From assembly GCA_947626485.1 (NCBI GenBank), contig CANQSG010000023.1:1-17224 (forward strand): 17,224 nt of DNA. Direction: 5' to 3'. This DNA comes from an uncultured Clostridia bacterium. Its GTDB lineage: Bacteria > Bacillota > Clostridia > Oscillospirales > Acutalibacteraceae. Position 1 is the stretch's first letter. Each line of letters starts with the position of its first letter. A program made the position numbers and the translations under genes. Shown piece after piece: positions 6,881-14,501 of the stretch. Below the pieces are notes generated by a model. The model ran no database searches, was not told the origin of the DNA, and was given only the letters and a program-made list of their open reading frames with translations.

Positions 6881-6905
6881 ACCCGCCTGTTGCAGGCGGG
6901 TTTTT
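6881..6905 (+). terminator. Rho-independent terminator after G1
   Basis: Perfect 9-bp stem ACCCGCCTG-TTG-CAGGCGGGT followed by TTTTT. A second GC hairpin (6910-6927) followed by TTCGCTTTTT lies just behind it. Together they separate the riboswitch unit from the next operon. Confidence 0.88.
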
Positions 6906-6986
6906 GCTTGCGCGGCGGGCGCCGCGCTTCGCTTTTTGGGGGGCGCGTTTTGTTGAAAAAAATTTTTGTTTTTTTGGGAAAAACGG

Positions 6987-7015
6987 TTGACAAAGTTGCG
7001 TGGGGGGATTAAAAT
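6987..7015 (+). promoter_or_regulatory. Sigma-A-type promoter of the G2-biotin carrier-B2-alpha operon
   Basis: TTGACA (6987-6992, perfect -35), 17-bp spacer, TAAAAT (7010-7015). Predicted start near 7022. It follows an A/T-rich stretch (6955-6980) that could act as an UP element. Confidence 0.75.
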
Positions 7016-7066
7016 ATGATAAACTGGGTCAGTTTTGGGAAATGTGAAACGAGAGGAGGAAAATTT

Positions 7067-7411
7067 GTGATTTCCAACGTCATTTCTACCCTATTTTCCG
7101 CGCCCATCCTCGCCGCGGCAGCCGCGACCGGCGAAAAAGTGCCCGCCGGCTTCGTCGTACTGATGGGGATGGGAACGGTCTTTGTCGGGCTCATCTGCAT
7201 CGTCGTGCTCTGCACGGTGATGAGCCGCCTTTGCCGCCTCGGACAGAAGCGCGAGCCGCAGACCCCGCCCGCCGCTCCGGCCGCAAACGCCCCCGCCGCG
7301 CCCGCACCCGCCGCGCCGCAGGAGGTGACCGCCGCCGTGTCCGCCGCGCTGGCGGAGGCGATGGGCACCGAGGTCGAAGCCATCCGCATTACATCCGTCA
7401 AACGCATCTGA
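7067..7411 (+). CDS. OadG-like small subunit of oxaloacetate decarboxylase (G2)
   Basis: 114 residues from a GTG start. The GTG is chosen because GAGGAGG lies 8 nt upstream and because the in-frame ATG at 7016 overlaps the promoter -10 and lies before the predicted transcript start. One membrane helix (about residues 23-45, FVVLMGMGTVFVGLICIVVL) is preceded by a short outer segment and followed by a basic patch, a Pro/Ala-rich linker and the conserved tail QEVTAAVSAALAEAMGTEVE, then IRITSVKR. The role by family is assembly of the alpha/biotin carrier complex onto the beta subunit at the inner membrane face. First gene of an operon with the biotin carrier, B2 and alpha. Confidence 0.8.
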   Translation: MISNVISTLFSAPILAAAAATGEKVPAGFVVLMGMGTVFVGLICIVVLCTVMSRLCRLGQKREPQTPPAAPAANAPAAPAPAAPQEVTAAVSAALAEAMGTEVEAIRITSVKRI

Positions 7412-7456
7412 AAAACCGGTCTTTGCCGGAATTCCATACCGAAAAGGGGAGCCATT

Positions 7457-7813
<357 letters not shown>

Positions 7814-7832
7814 CGGAGAGGAAGCCTGCACT

Positions 7833-9083
7833 ATGGACACAATCCGCAATTTCCTCGGGCAGACCGGCTTTTCCCTGCTGGCGAACAACTGGCAGGCGCT
7901 CGTGATGCTCGCCGTCGCCTGCCTGCTCGTCTGGCTCGCGATCGTCAAAAAGTTCGAGCCGCTGCTGCTGCTGCCCATCGCCTTCGGCATGCTGTTGACG
8001 AACCTGCCGGGCGCCGAGGTCTTTCACGAGGTGCTCTTCGCCGGCGGGCACGTGCACTGGGAGCTCTTCGGCGGCCCCGTCACCCAGGCGACGATCGACG
8101 CGATGCGCGACGCGAACGTCTCCCAGACGATTCTTGACAGCCTGACCGTCGGACAAACCATCACGCCGGGGCTCGTCGATTACTTATACCTCGGCGTCAA
8201 GCTCGGCATTTACCCCTGCCTGATCTTCGTCGGCGTCGGCGCGATGACCGATTTCGGTCCCCTGATCGCCAACCCGAAAAGCCTGCTGCTCGGCGCGGCG
8301 GCGCAGTTCGGCATCTTCGCGACCTTTATCGGCGCGAGCCTGCTCGGCTTTAACGCGGCGCAGGCCGGCTCGATCGGCATTATCGGCGGCGCGGACGGCC
8401 CCACGGCGATCTACGTCACCTCGAAGCTGGCGCCCGAGCTGCTCGGCCCGATCGCCGTCGCCGCCTATTCCTATATGGCGCTCGTGCCGGTCATTCAGCC
8501 GCCCATCATGAAGCTGCTGACGACGAAAAAGGAGCGCGCCATCGTCATGAAGGAGCTGCGCCCCGTCTCGAAGCGGGAGAAGATTTTGTTCCCGATCGTC
8601 GTCACGGTCTTCGTCGCGCTGCTCGTCCCCTCCGCCGCCCCGCTGGTCGGCTCGCTGATGCTTGGCAACCTGATGCGCGAGTGCGGCGTGGTCGATCGCC
8701 TGAGCAAGACGGTGCAGAACGAGCTGATGAACATCGTCACGATCTTCCTCGGCATCTCGGTCGGCGCGACGGCGACGGCGACGACCTTCCTGAGCTTCGA
8801 CACCCTGAAGATCATCGCGATGGGCGTGGTCGCCTTCGGCTTTGCCACGGCGGCGGGCGTCCTCTTCGCCAAGTTCATGAACCTGTTCTTGAAGAACAAG
8901 ATCAACCCGCTGATCGGCTCGGCAGGCGTTTCGGCGGTGCCGATGGCGGCGCGGGTCTCGCAGACCGTCGGCCAGAAGGAAAACCCCGGCAACTTCCTGC
9001 TGATGCACGCCATGGGCCCCAACGTCGCGGGCGTGATCGGCTCCGCGATTGCCGCCGGCGTGCTGCTGGCGCTCTTCGCCTGA
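7833..9083 (+). CDS. oadB: Oxaloacetate decarboxylase beta subunit (B2)
   Basis: 416 residues, the usual size for the family, with 9 or more hydrophobic segments. The canonical pore motif SIGIIGGADGPTAIY carries the Asp at 188. AYSYMALVP and INPLIGSAGVSAVPMAARV keep the Tyr, Asn and Ser residues that in Klebsiella OadB are needed for Na+ coupling. Relative to B1 it has a long extra hydrophilic stretch (about residues 70-115) before the third membrane region. It catalyses carboxybiotin decarboxylation coupled to Na+ export. It is flanked by the carrier gene (19 nt) and alpha (18 nt), so it is the main partner of alpha. Confidence 0.93.
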   Translation: MDTIRNFLGQTGFSLLANNWQALVMLAVACLLVWLAIVKKFEPLLLLPIAFGMLLTNLPGAEVFHEVLFAGGHVHWELFGGPVTQATIDAMRDANVSQTILDSLTVGQTITPGLVDYLYLGVKLGIYPCLIFVGVGAMTDFGPLIANPKSLLLGAAAQFGIFATFIGASLLGFNAAQAGSIGIIGGADGPTAIYVTSKLAPELLGPIAVAAYSYMALVPVIQPPIMKLLTTKKERAIVMKELRPVSKREKILFPIVVTVFVALLVPSAAPLVGSLMLGNLMRECGVVDRLSKTVQNELMNIVTIFLGISVGATATATTFLSFDTLKIIAMGVVAFGFATAAGVLFAKFMNLFLKNKINPLIGSAGVSAVPMAARVSQTVGQKENPGNFLLMHAMGPNVAGVIGSAIAAGVLLALFA

Positions 9084-9101
9084 TTGCAAGGAGGCTTGAT
9101 T

Positions 9102-10538
9102 ATGGCAAAAAATCCCCTGAAAATTACCGATACGATTTTGCGCGACGCCCACCAGTCCCAGGCGGCGACGCGTATGCGCCTCGCCGATATGCTCCCGGCG
9201 TGTGAGCTGCTCGACAAAATGGGCTACTGGTCGCTCGAGTGCTGGGGCGGCGCCACGTTCGACGCCTGCATGCGCTTTTTGAACGAGGACCCGTGGGAGC
9301 GGCTGCGCACCCTGCGCCGCGCCATGCCCAACACGCAGCTGCAAATGCTGCTGCGCGGGCAGAACATCCTCGGCTATAAGCACTACGCCGACGACGTCGT
9401 CGAGGCCTTCTGCAAGAAGTCCATCGAAAACGGCATCAACGTCGTCCGGATCTTCGACGCGCTCAACGACACCCGCAACATGGAAACCGCGATGAAGAGC
9501 GTCAAGAAATACGGCGGCGTCTGCGAAGCGGCGATCAGCTACACGATCAGCCCCGTCCACAACGAGGACTATTTCGTGCAGCTCGCCGTGCGCCTCGCCG
9601 AGATGGGCGCCGACGTCATCTGCATCAAGGACATGGCGAACCTGCTGCTGCCCTACGACGCCTATTCCCTCGTGAAAAAGCTGAAGGCGAGCGTCGACCT
9701 GCCGATCCACCTGCACACCCACAACACGACCGGCACCGGCGACATGACCTATCTCATGGCGGCGCAGGCGGGCGTCGATATCGTCGACACCGCGCTCTCC
9801 CCGCTGGCGGGCGGCACCTCGCAGCCCGCGACCGAGTCGCTCGTCGCGACCTTAAACGGCACCGACCGCGAGACCGGGCTCGACCTATCTGCGTTGAGCA
9901 AGGCCGCCGCCCATTTCCGCGGCGTCGCCGACCGGCTCAAGGCCGACGGCATCCTCGACCCGAAGGTGCTCAACGTCGACACCAAGACGCTGCTTTATCA
10001 GGTGCCGGGCGGCATGCTCTCCAACCTGCTTTCCCAGCTCAAACAGGCGAACGCCGAGGATAAATATTACGACGTGCTCGCCGAGGTGCCCCGCGTGCGC
10101 GAGGACTTCGGTTATCCGCCCCTCGTCACCCCCACGAGCCAGATCGTCGGCTCGCAGGCGGTGCTCAACGTCCTGTCGGGCGAGCGGTATAAGATGGTGA
10201 CGAAGGAATCGAAGGGGCTGCTGCGCGGTGAATACGGCCGCCTGCCCGCCCCCGTCAACGAGGACGTCCGCAAAAAGGCCATCGGGGACGACGCCGTCAT
10301 CACCTGCCGCCCCGCCGACCTGTTGAAGCCGGAGCTCGAGACCTACCGCGCCGAGGCGGGCGACCTCGCGAAGAGCGAGGAGGACGTACTGAGCTACGCC
10401 CTTTTCCCGCAGGTCGCGGCAAAATTCCTCGCCGCCCGCAACGCCCCCGCAGCGCCCGAAGCGCCCGCGGCGCCCGCAAAACCGGCTGCCGACGGCGTGC
10501 GCGCGCTCTACGTCGACGCGACGGGGATTGTCTTCTGA
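9102..10538 (+). CDS. oadA: Oxaloacetate decarboxylase alpha subunit (carboxyltransferase)
   Basis: 478 residues from the ATG 7 nt after AAGGAGG. HMGL-like TIM barrel of the pyruvate carboxyltransferase type: TILRDAHQS with metal-ligand D15, CIKDMANL with the carbamylated-lysine candidate K176, and LHTHNTTG with metal ligands H205 and H207. The conserved PycB/OadA C-terminal region (PGGMLSNL...) follows. This family acts on oxaloacetate/pyruvate rather than methylmalonyl-CoA, so the pump's substrate is most likely oxaloacetate. The protein ends in an Ala/Pro linker (about 446-465) and a short tail ALYVDATGIVF, without a biotinyl domain; the carrier is encoded separately upstream. Alternative: PycB-type subunit of a split pyruvate carboxylase, less likely next to OadB and OadG. 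Confidence 0.92.
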   Translation: MAKNPLKITDTILRDAHQSQAATRMRLADMLPACELLDKMGYWSLECWGGATFDACMRFLNEDPWERLRTLRRAMPNTQLQMLLRGQNILGYKHYADDVVEAFCKKSIENGINVVRIFDALNDTRNMETAMKSVKKYGGVCEAAISYTISPVHNEDYFVQLAVRLAEMGADVICIKDMANLLLPYDAYSLVKKLKASVDLPIHLHTHNTTGTGDMTYLMAAQAGVDIVDTALSPLAGGTSQPATESLVATLNGTDRETGLDLSALSKAAAHFRGVADRLKADGILDPKVLNVDTKTLLYQVPGGMLSNLLSQLKQANAEDKYYDVLAEVPRVREDFGYPPLVTPTSQIVGSQAVLNVLSGERYKMVTKESKGLLRGEYGRLPAPVNEDVRKKAIGDDAVITCRPADLLKPELETYRAEAGDLAKSEEDVLSYALFPQVAAKFLAARNAPAAPEAPAAPAKPAADGVRALYVDATGIVF

Positions 10539-10560
10539 GATTTTTTCAATAAGAGCAGGT

Positions 10561-10641
10561 CCGCGCCGCAGCGTTGCTGTGGCGCGGTAGTGAAGAACTA
10601 AGAGTGAAGAGTGAAGAAGTTCGGTGTCCGCTTCGCGGACG
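10561..10641 (+). repeat. Intergenic repeat, copy 2
   Basis: Same element as at 6801-6871 in the same orientation. The first hairpin is longer here (12 bp, CCGCGCCGCAGC-GTT-GCTGTGGCGCGG), the AGAGTGA-type core is nearly identical, and the end hairpin GTCCGC-TTC-GCGGAC is identical. It begins 22 nt after the oadA stop. A weak GCCGC-TTT-GCGGC hairpin with a later TTTTTT (10652-10682) follows and may terminate the operon. Confidence 0.75.
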
Positions 10642-10684
10642 GATATAAAAGGCCGCTTTGCGGCGAAAAAGCTTGTTTTTTGGG

Positions 10685-10713
10685 TTGCAAGATGCGGGGA
10701 AATCGGATATACT
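10685..10713 (+). promoter_or_regulatory. Sigma-A-type promoter of the DUF1846 gene
   Basis: TTGCAA (10685-10690), 17-bp spacer, TATACT (10708-10713): the same two hexamers and spacing as the promoter at 5127. Leader about 67 nt. Confidence 0.73.
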
Positions 10714-10786
10714 GGAGGGGACGGCCGGGATGGCGCCGCCCCTTTTGTTTTCGGGGCGCGGAAGTAAGAATGAAGTGGGAGAGAGT

Positions 10787-12271
10787 ATGAAGGAAATCGG
10801 GTTTGACAACGAGAAATATTTGGAGCTGCAGTCGCAGAAGATTCGCGACCGGATCGCGCAGTTCGGGGGCAAGCTGTACCTCGAATTCGGCGGCAAGCTC
10901 TTCGACGATCATCATGCGGCGCGGGTGCTGCCCGGCTTTCAGCCCGACAGCAAAATCCGGATGCTCGCCCAGCTGCGCGAGCAGGCGGAGATCGTGATCG
11001 TCATCAACGCCGACGCCATCGAGAAAAACAAGCGGCGCGGCGACCTCGGCATCACCTACGACCTCGACGCCCTGCGCCTCATCGACGCCTTCCGGGGCTA
11101 CGATCTGCTGGTCGGCAGCGTCGTCATCACCTGCTACCGCGGGCAGCCCGCCGCCGAGACCTTCGAAAAGCGGCTGAAAAACCTCGGGGTGCGGGTCTAT
11201 CGCCACTATCCGATCGCCGATTATCCCTCCAACATCCCGCTCATCGTCAGCGAGGACGGCTTCGGCCGCAACGATTTTGTCGAGACCGAACGCTCCCTCG
11301 TCGTCGTGACGGCGCCGGGGCCGGGCAGCGGCAAAATGGCGGTCTGTTTGTCCCAGCTTTACCACGAGTTTCAGCGCGGCGTGAAGGCGGGCTACGCGAA
11401 GTTCGAGACCTTCCCGATCTGGAACCTGCCGCTCAAGCACCCCGTCAACCTCGCCTATGAGGCGGCGACGGCCGACCTGAACGACGTCAACATGATCGAC
11501 CCGTTCCACCTCGACGCCTACGGCGAGACGACGGTCAATTACAACCGCGACATCGAGATTTACCCCGTGCTGTCCGCCATGCTCGAAAAGATCATGGGCG
11601 CTTCGCCCTACCGCAGCCCGACCGACATGGGGGTGAACATGGCGGGCGCCTGCATCACCGACGACGCCGCCGTCTGCCGCGCCGCCGCGCAGGGGATCGT
11701 CCGGCGGTATTACGCCGCCCTCTGCGCCGTGCGCTGCGGCAACGCCGAGCAGGCCGAGGTTTACCGGCTCGAGCTGCTGATGAACCAGCTCGGCATCTCC
11801 CCCGCCGACCGCCCGGTCGTCGCCGCCGCTCTACAACGCGCCGAGGCGACCGAAGCCCCCGCCGTCGCGATCGAGCTGGACGACGGCCGCGTCGTGACCG
11901 GCAAGACGACGCCGCTGCTCGGCGCCTCCGCCGCCGCGCTGCTCAACGCGTTGAAGGCGCTCGGCGGCATCCAGCACGACATCGCCCTGATTTCCCCCAT
12001 CGTCATCGAGCCGATCCAGACCCTCAAGGTGCAGCACATGGGCAACCACAACCCCCGCCTGCACACCGACGAGGCGCTCATCGCCCTGTCGATCTGCGCC
12101 GCCACCAACCCGACCGCGGCGCTCGCGATGGAGCAACTGCCCCGCCTGCGCGGCTGCGAGGCGCACGCCAGCGTGATTCTCTCGAGCGTCGACGAATCGG
12201 TCTTCCGCAAGCTGGGCGTCAATTTAACCTGCGAACCGCGGTATCAGACGAAGAAATTATATCATCCGTAA
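10787..12271 (+). CDS. DUF1846 (UPF0371) family protein
   Basis: 494 residues, the normal length of this family, starting at the ATG after GGGAGAG; the in-frame extension upstream crosses the promoter and is not coding. The N-terminus IGFDNEKYLELQSQKI and the segment LYLEFGGKLFDDHHAARVLP are family hallmarks. A glycine-rich GPGSGK at 178-183 resembles a P-loop and is followed by the conserved HEF and WNLPLKHPVN segments. The protein is predicted soluble and cytoplasmic. No biochemical function is established for the family to my knowledge; nucleotide binding is inference from the loop. Single-gene unit between its own promoter and a strong terminator. Confidence 0.9.
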   Translation: MKEIGFDNEKYLELQSQKIRDRIAQFGGKLYLEFGGKLFDDHHAARVLPGFQPDSKIRMLAQLREQAEIVIVINADAIEKNKRRGDLGITYDLDALRLIDAFRGYDLLVGSVVITCYRGQPAAETFEKRLKNLGVRVYRHYPIADYPSNIPLIVSEDGFGRNDFVETERSLVVVTAPGPGSGKMAVCLSQLYHEFQRGVKAGYAKFETFPIWNLPLKHPVNLAYEAATADLNDVNMIDPFHLDAYGETTVNYNRDIEIYPVLSAMLEKIMGASPYRSPTDMGVNMAGACITDDAAVCRAAAQGIVRRYYAALCAVRCGNAEQAEVYRLELLMNQLGISPADRPVVAAALQRAEATEAPAVAIELDDGRVVTGKTTPLLGASAAALLNALKALGGIQHDIALISPIVIEPIQTLKVQHMGNHNPRLHTDEALIALSICAATNPTAALAMEQLPRLRGCEAHASVILSSVDESVFRKLGVNLTCEPRYQTKKLYHP

Positions 12272-12295
12272 GAAATTTTTCGACAAAAAATGACA

Positions 12296-12338
12296 TAAAA
12301 ATCGGCCTCCCTGCGCGGTGCGGGGAAGCCGATTTTTT
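12296..12338. terminator. Bidirectional terminator between DUF1846 and MFS genes
   Basis: AAAAATCGGC pairs with GCCGATTTTT, with TCCC/GGGA and GC pairs further in. There is a T-run at 12333-12338 on the plus strand and an A-run at 12297-12301 that gives the T-run on the minus strand. It serves both convergent genes. Confidence 0.85.
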
Positions 12339-12344
12339 CTCGTT

Positions 12345-13601
12345 TTAAAGCTCCGGCGGGCGGTGGCGGCGCATGCGCAGCAGGCAGCAGAGTCCGAGCA
12401 GCAGTCCGGCGAGGCTGAGCAGCGCCCACGACCAGAGCGTCCAACCCCAGCCGAAATGCTCCGAGAGCACGGCGAAAAGGTAGGTCGAAAGGGCGCTGCC
12501 GCCGTAGGAAAAGAAGTTGAGCGCCCCGGCGATCAGGGAATCGCGGCCGAGCGCGCGGAAGTCGGCGGGCAGGCAGCAGGTCTGCATGATGTTGACCGAA
12601 TACGCCATGCCCGAAGCGCCGGTCAGGCAAAATACCGAGAGCCAGACGGCCTTCGTCCCGAGCAGCGCTTGCAGCAGCAGAAAGGCGGTCGTCCCGGCGA
12701 AATAGACGCAGACGCCGGCGAGGACGTTGTTGTGCAGGCGGCGCAGCACCGTCACGATGAGGCAGTTGCCGACGACGTAGGCGACGGGCAGCACGACGGT
12801 CGTCAAAATCGAGACCGTGCTTTTCAGCCCGAAGGTCTCGGTCAGCAGCGGCGGCGCCCAGGCGGAAATGCCGTCCCGCAGCATGCCCTGAATCAGGGTG
12901 GCGACGAGGATGACGGGCAGCAGCCGCAGCAGGGCGCGCAGGCGGCGCTGTTCGTGGAGCGGCAGGGGCGCGGCGTCGGGCGGCGCGGCGCGTTTTTTGC
13001 GCACCGTGTGGAAGGAAACGCCCCGCAGCAACGGCGGCGCGAGCAGCACCCAGAAGACCAGCGAGACAAGCCCGAGGCCGGCCGACCCGTAAAAGACCGC
13101 CTGCCAGCCGGACAGCCGGATGAGCAGCGGCGCGACGAGGTAGACCGTGACCGTTCCGGCGGCGCAGCCGAAGGTGATGTTCGTAATGGCGCGGTCGTAG
13201 CGGTCGTGCGGCAGGGCGCAGACGAGGATTTTGACGGTCGGCGGCCAGATAAAGGCCTGCGCGACGCCGTTGACGCCCCAGACGAGGGTCATCAGGGCAG
13301 CGTGCGGCGTGACGACGGGGAGCAGCAGGTTCATGACCGAGGTCGCGAGCAGGCCGCCCGAGAACATCCAAACGGGCGAAATGTGGTCGCCGAGCAGGCC
13401 GCTGAGCAGCTGCCCGGCGCCGCAGGCGAACAGGCCGACGGTCGCGACGAGCGAGGCGGCGTCGCGCGCCATGTGCGCGGTCTGGATGAACTCGACGAGC
13501 ACGGCGGTGTAATTGATGCGCATGATGTAGCTTGCAAAATACACCGTGACGCACAGCAGGGTCAGCTGCCGGGTGCGGCGGCGGTCGGTCAGCGGCGGCA
13601 T
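12345..13601 (-). CDS. MFS transporter, organophosphate:phosphate antiporter (GlpT/UhpT-like) type
   Basis: 418 residues from the ATG 7 nt after GAGGAGG; a longer in-frame start at 13676 has no such site and would overlap the terminator. About 12 membrane helices in two halves with a central hydrophilic loop (about residues 180-210). Helix 1 carries YIMRINYTAVL with the Arg typical of OPA transporters, and helix 7 contains GMLRDGISAWAPP with the second Arg, both involved in phosphate binding in GlpT. Substrate is likely a phosphorylated sugar or glycerol compound, but this is not resolved. No clear promoter precedes it, so it may be transcribed by readthrough from the ABC operon. Confidence 0.82.
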   Translation of the reverse strand: MPPLTDRRRTRQLTLLCVTVYFASYIMRINYTAVLVEFIQTAHMARDAASLVATVGLFACGAGQLLSGLLGDHISPVWMFSGGLLATSVMNLLLPVVTPHAALMTLVWGVNGVAQAFIWPPTVKILVCALPHDRYDRAITNITFGCAAGTVTVYLVAPLLIRLSGWQAVFYGSAGLGLVSLVFWVLLAPPLLRGVSFHTVRKKRAAPPDAAPLPLHEQRRLRALLRLLPVILVATLIQGMLRDGISAWAPPLLTETFGLKSTVSILTTVVLPVAYVVGNCLIVTVLRRLHNNVLAGVCVYFAGTTAFLLLQALLGTKAVWLSVFCLTGASGMAYSVNIMQTCCLPADFRALGRDSLIAGALNFFSYGGSALSTYLFAVLSEHFGWGWTLWSWALLSLAGLLLGLCCLLRMRRHRPPEL

Positions 13602-13619
13602 TTTTTCGCCTCCTCGGGC

Positions 13620-13673
13620 AAAAAATCCGGCCGGTTCGCGCGTTCCGCCGGGTGGCGAGCGGCAAACGGCCGG
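13620..13673 (-). terminator. Terminator/attenuator between the ABC operon and the MFS gene
   Basis: On the minus strand a 7-bp CCGGCCG/CGGCCGG stem (13673-13667 with 13633-13627) encloses a smaller CGCC/GGCG hairpin and is followed by A then TTTTTT (13625-13620). It lies 18 nt before the MFS ATG. Confidence 0.5.
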
Positions 13674-13703
13674 CATATTGCGGGAAATTTTGTCGGGCGA
13701 CGG

Positions 13704-14501
13704 TTACTGTGTTAAAAGCATCCGGTCGTTGGAGAGGGCTTCCCCGGCGGCGGTCTCGAACTTTTTAAGCAGATCCTCGACCTGCAACGCCCGCTTTTCC
13801 TCCCCGGCGACGTCGTAGATGATGTTGCCGTCGTGCATCATGATGAGGCGGTTGCCGAGCTTGATGGCGTCCCGCATGTTGTGGGTCACCATCAGGGCGG
13901 TCAGGCCGTTTTCGTCGATGATCTCCTCGGTCAGGGCGAGCACCTTGGCGGCGGTCTTGGGGTCGAGGGCGGCGGTGTGCTCGTCGAGCAGCAGGAGTTT
14001 GGGCTTTTGCAGCGTCGCCATCAGCAGCGTGAGCGCCTGGCGCTGGCCGCCCGAAAGCAGGCCGACCTTCGTCGTCATGCGGTTTTCGAGCCCGAGGTCG
14101 AGGCGTTCGAGCGCCTGCCGGTAGTGGGCGGCTTCGGCGGCGCCGGAGCTCCAGCGCAGGCCGCGCGTGCGGGTACGGCGGAACGCCATCGCCAGATTTT
14201 CGGCGATCGACATGTTGGCGGCGGTGCCCATCATGGGGTCCTGAAAGACCCTGCCGAGGTAGCGGGCGCGCTTCTGCTCGGGCAGATAGGTGACGTCCTG
14301 GCCGTCGAGCACGAGGCGGCCGCCGTCGGACTTGTGGACGCCGGCGATGATGTTAAGCAGCGTCGACTTCCCGGCGCCGTTGCCGCCGATGACGGTGATG
14401 AAATCGCCGGGGTAAATGTGGAGATCGACGCCTTTCAGCACCTGCTTTTCGTTGACGGTGCCGATGTTAAAGGTCTTGCGGATGCCGGTCATTTCAAGCA
14501 T
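13704..14501 (-). CDS. ABC transporter ATPase (COG1101 type)
   Basis: 265 residues from the ATG 8 nt after GGAGG; the in-frame start at 14522 is less well supported. Complete nucleotide-binding domain: Walker A GGNGAGKST, Q-loop VFQDPMMG, signature LSGGQRQALTLL, Walker B LLLLDEHTAALDP and H-loop MVTHNM. The HTAALDP wording after Walker B is characteristic of the ATPases that accompany TrpX-type binding proteins. It powers the importer formed with the permease, whose stop codon it overlaps by 8 nt, showing translational coupling. Confidence 0.9.
   Translation of the reverse strand: MLEMTGIRKTFNIGTVNEKQVLKGVDLHIYPGDFITVIGGNGAGKSTLLNIIAGVHKSDGGRLVLDGQDVTYLPEQKRARYLGRVFQDPMMGTAANMSIAENLAMAFRRTRTRGLRWSSGAAEAAHYRQALERLDLGLENRMTTKVGLLSGGQRQALTLLMATLQKPKLLLLDEHTAALDPKTAAKVLALTEEIIDENGLTALMVTHNMRDAIKLGNRLIMMHDGNIIYDVAGEEKRALQVEDLLKKFETAAGEALSNDRMLLTQ

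Noticed and set aside
8184..9722. 512-codon open frame on the minus strand
   Set aside because: It is antisense to B2 and oadA, which have clear homology and ribosome sites. The frame is open because of GC-rich codon bias, and its translation is a low-complexity His/Asp/Arg mix.
9102..10538. Methylmalonyl-CoA or glutaconyl-CoA decarboxylase as identity of the pump
   Set aside because: The alpha subunits of those pumps are acyl-CoA carboxyltransferases of the crotonase-like fold. Here alpha is the pyruvate carboxyltransferase TIM barrel with metal ligands D15, K176, H205 and H207, so oxaloacetate is the better substrate call.
13602..13676. Longer N-terminus for the MFS protein from the start at 13676
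   Set aside because: The extension crosses the terminator hairpin and has no ribosome site. The ATG at 13601 has GAGGAGG 7 nt upstream.
12318..13715. 465-codon open frame on the plus strand
   Set aside because: It is antisense to the MFS gene, starts inside a terminator, and its product is Gln/Arg/Asp-rich without recognisable domains.
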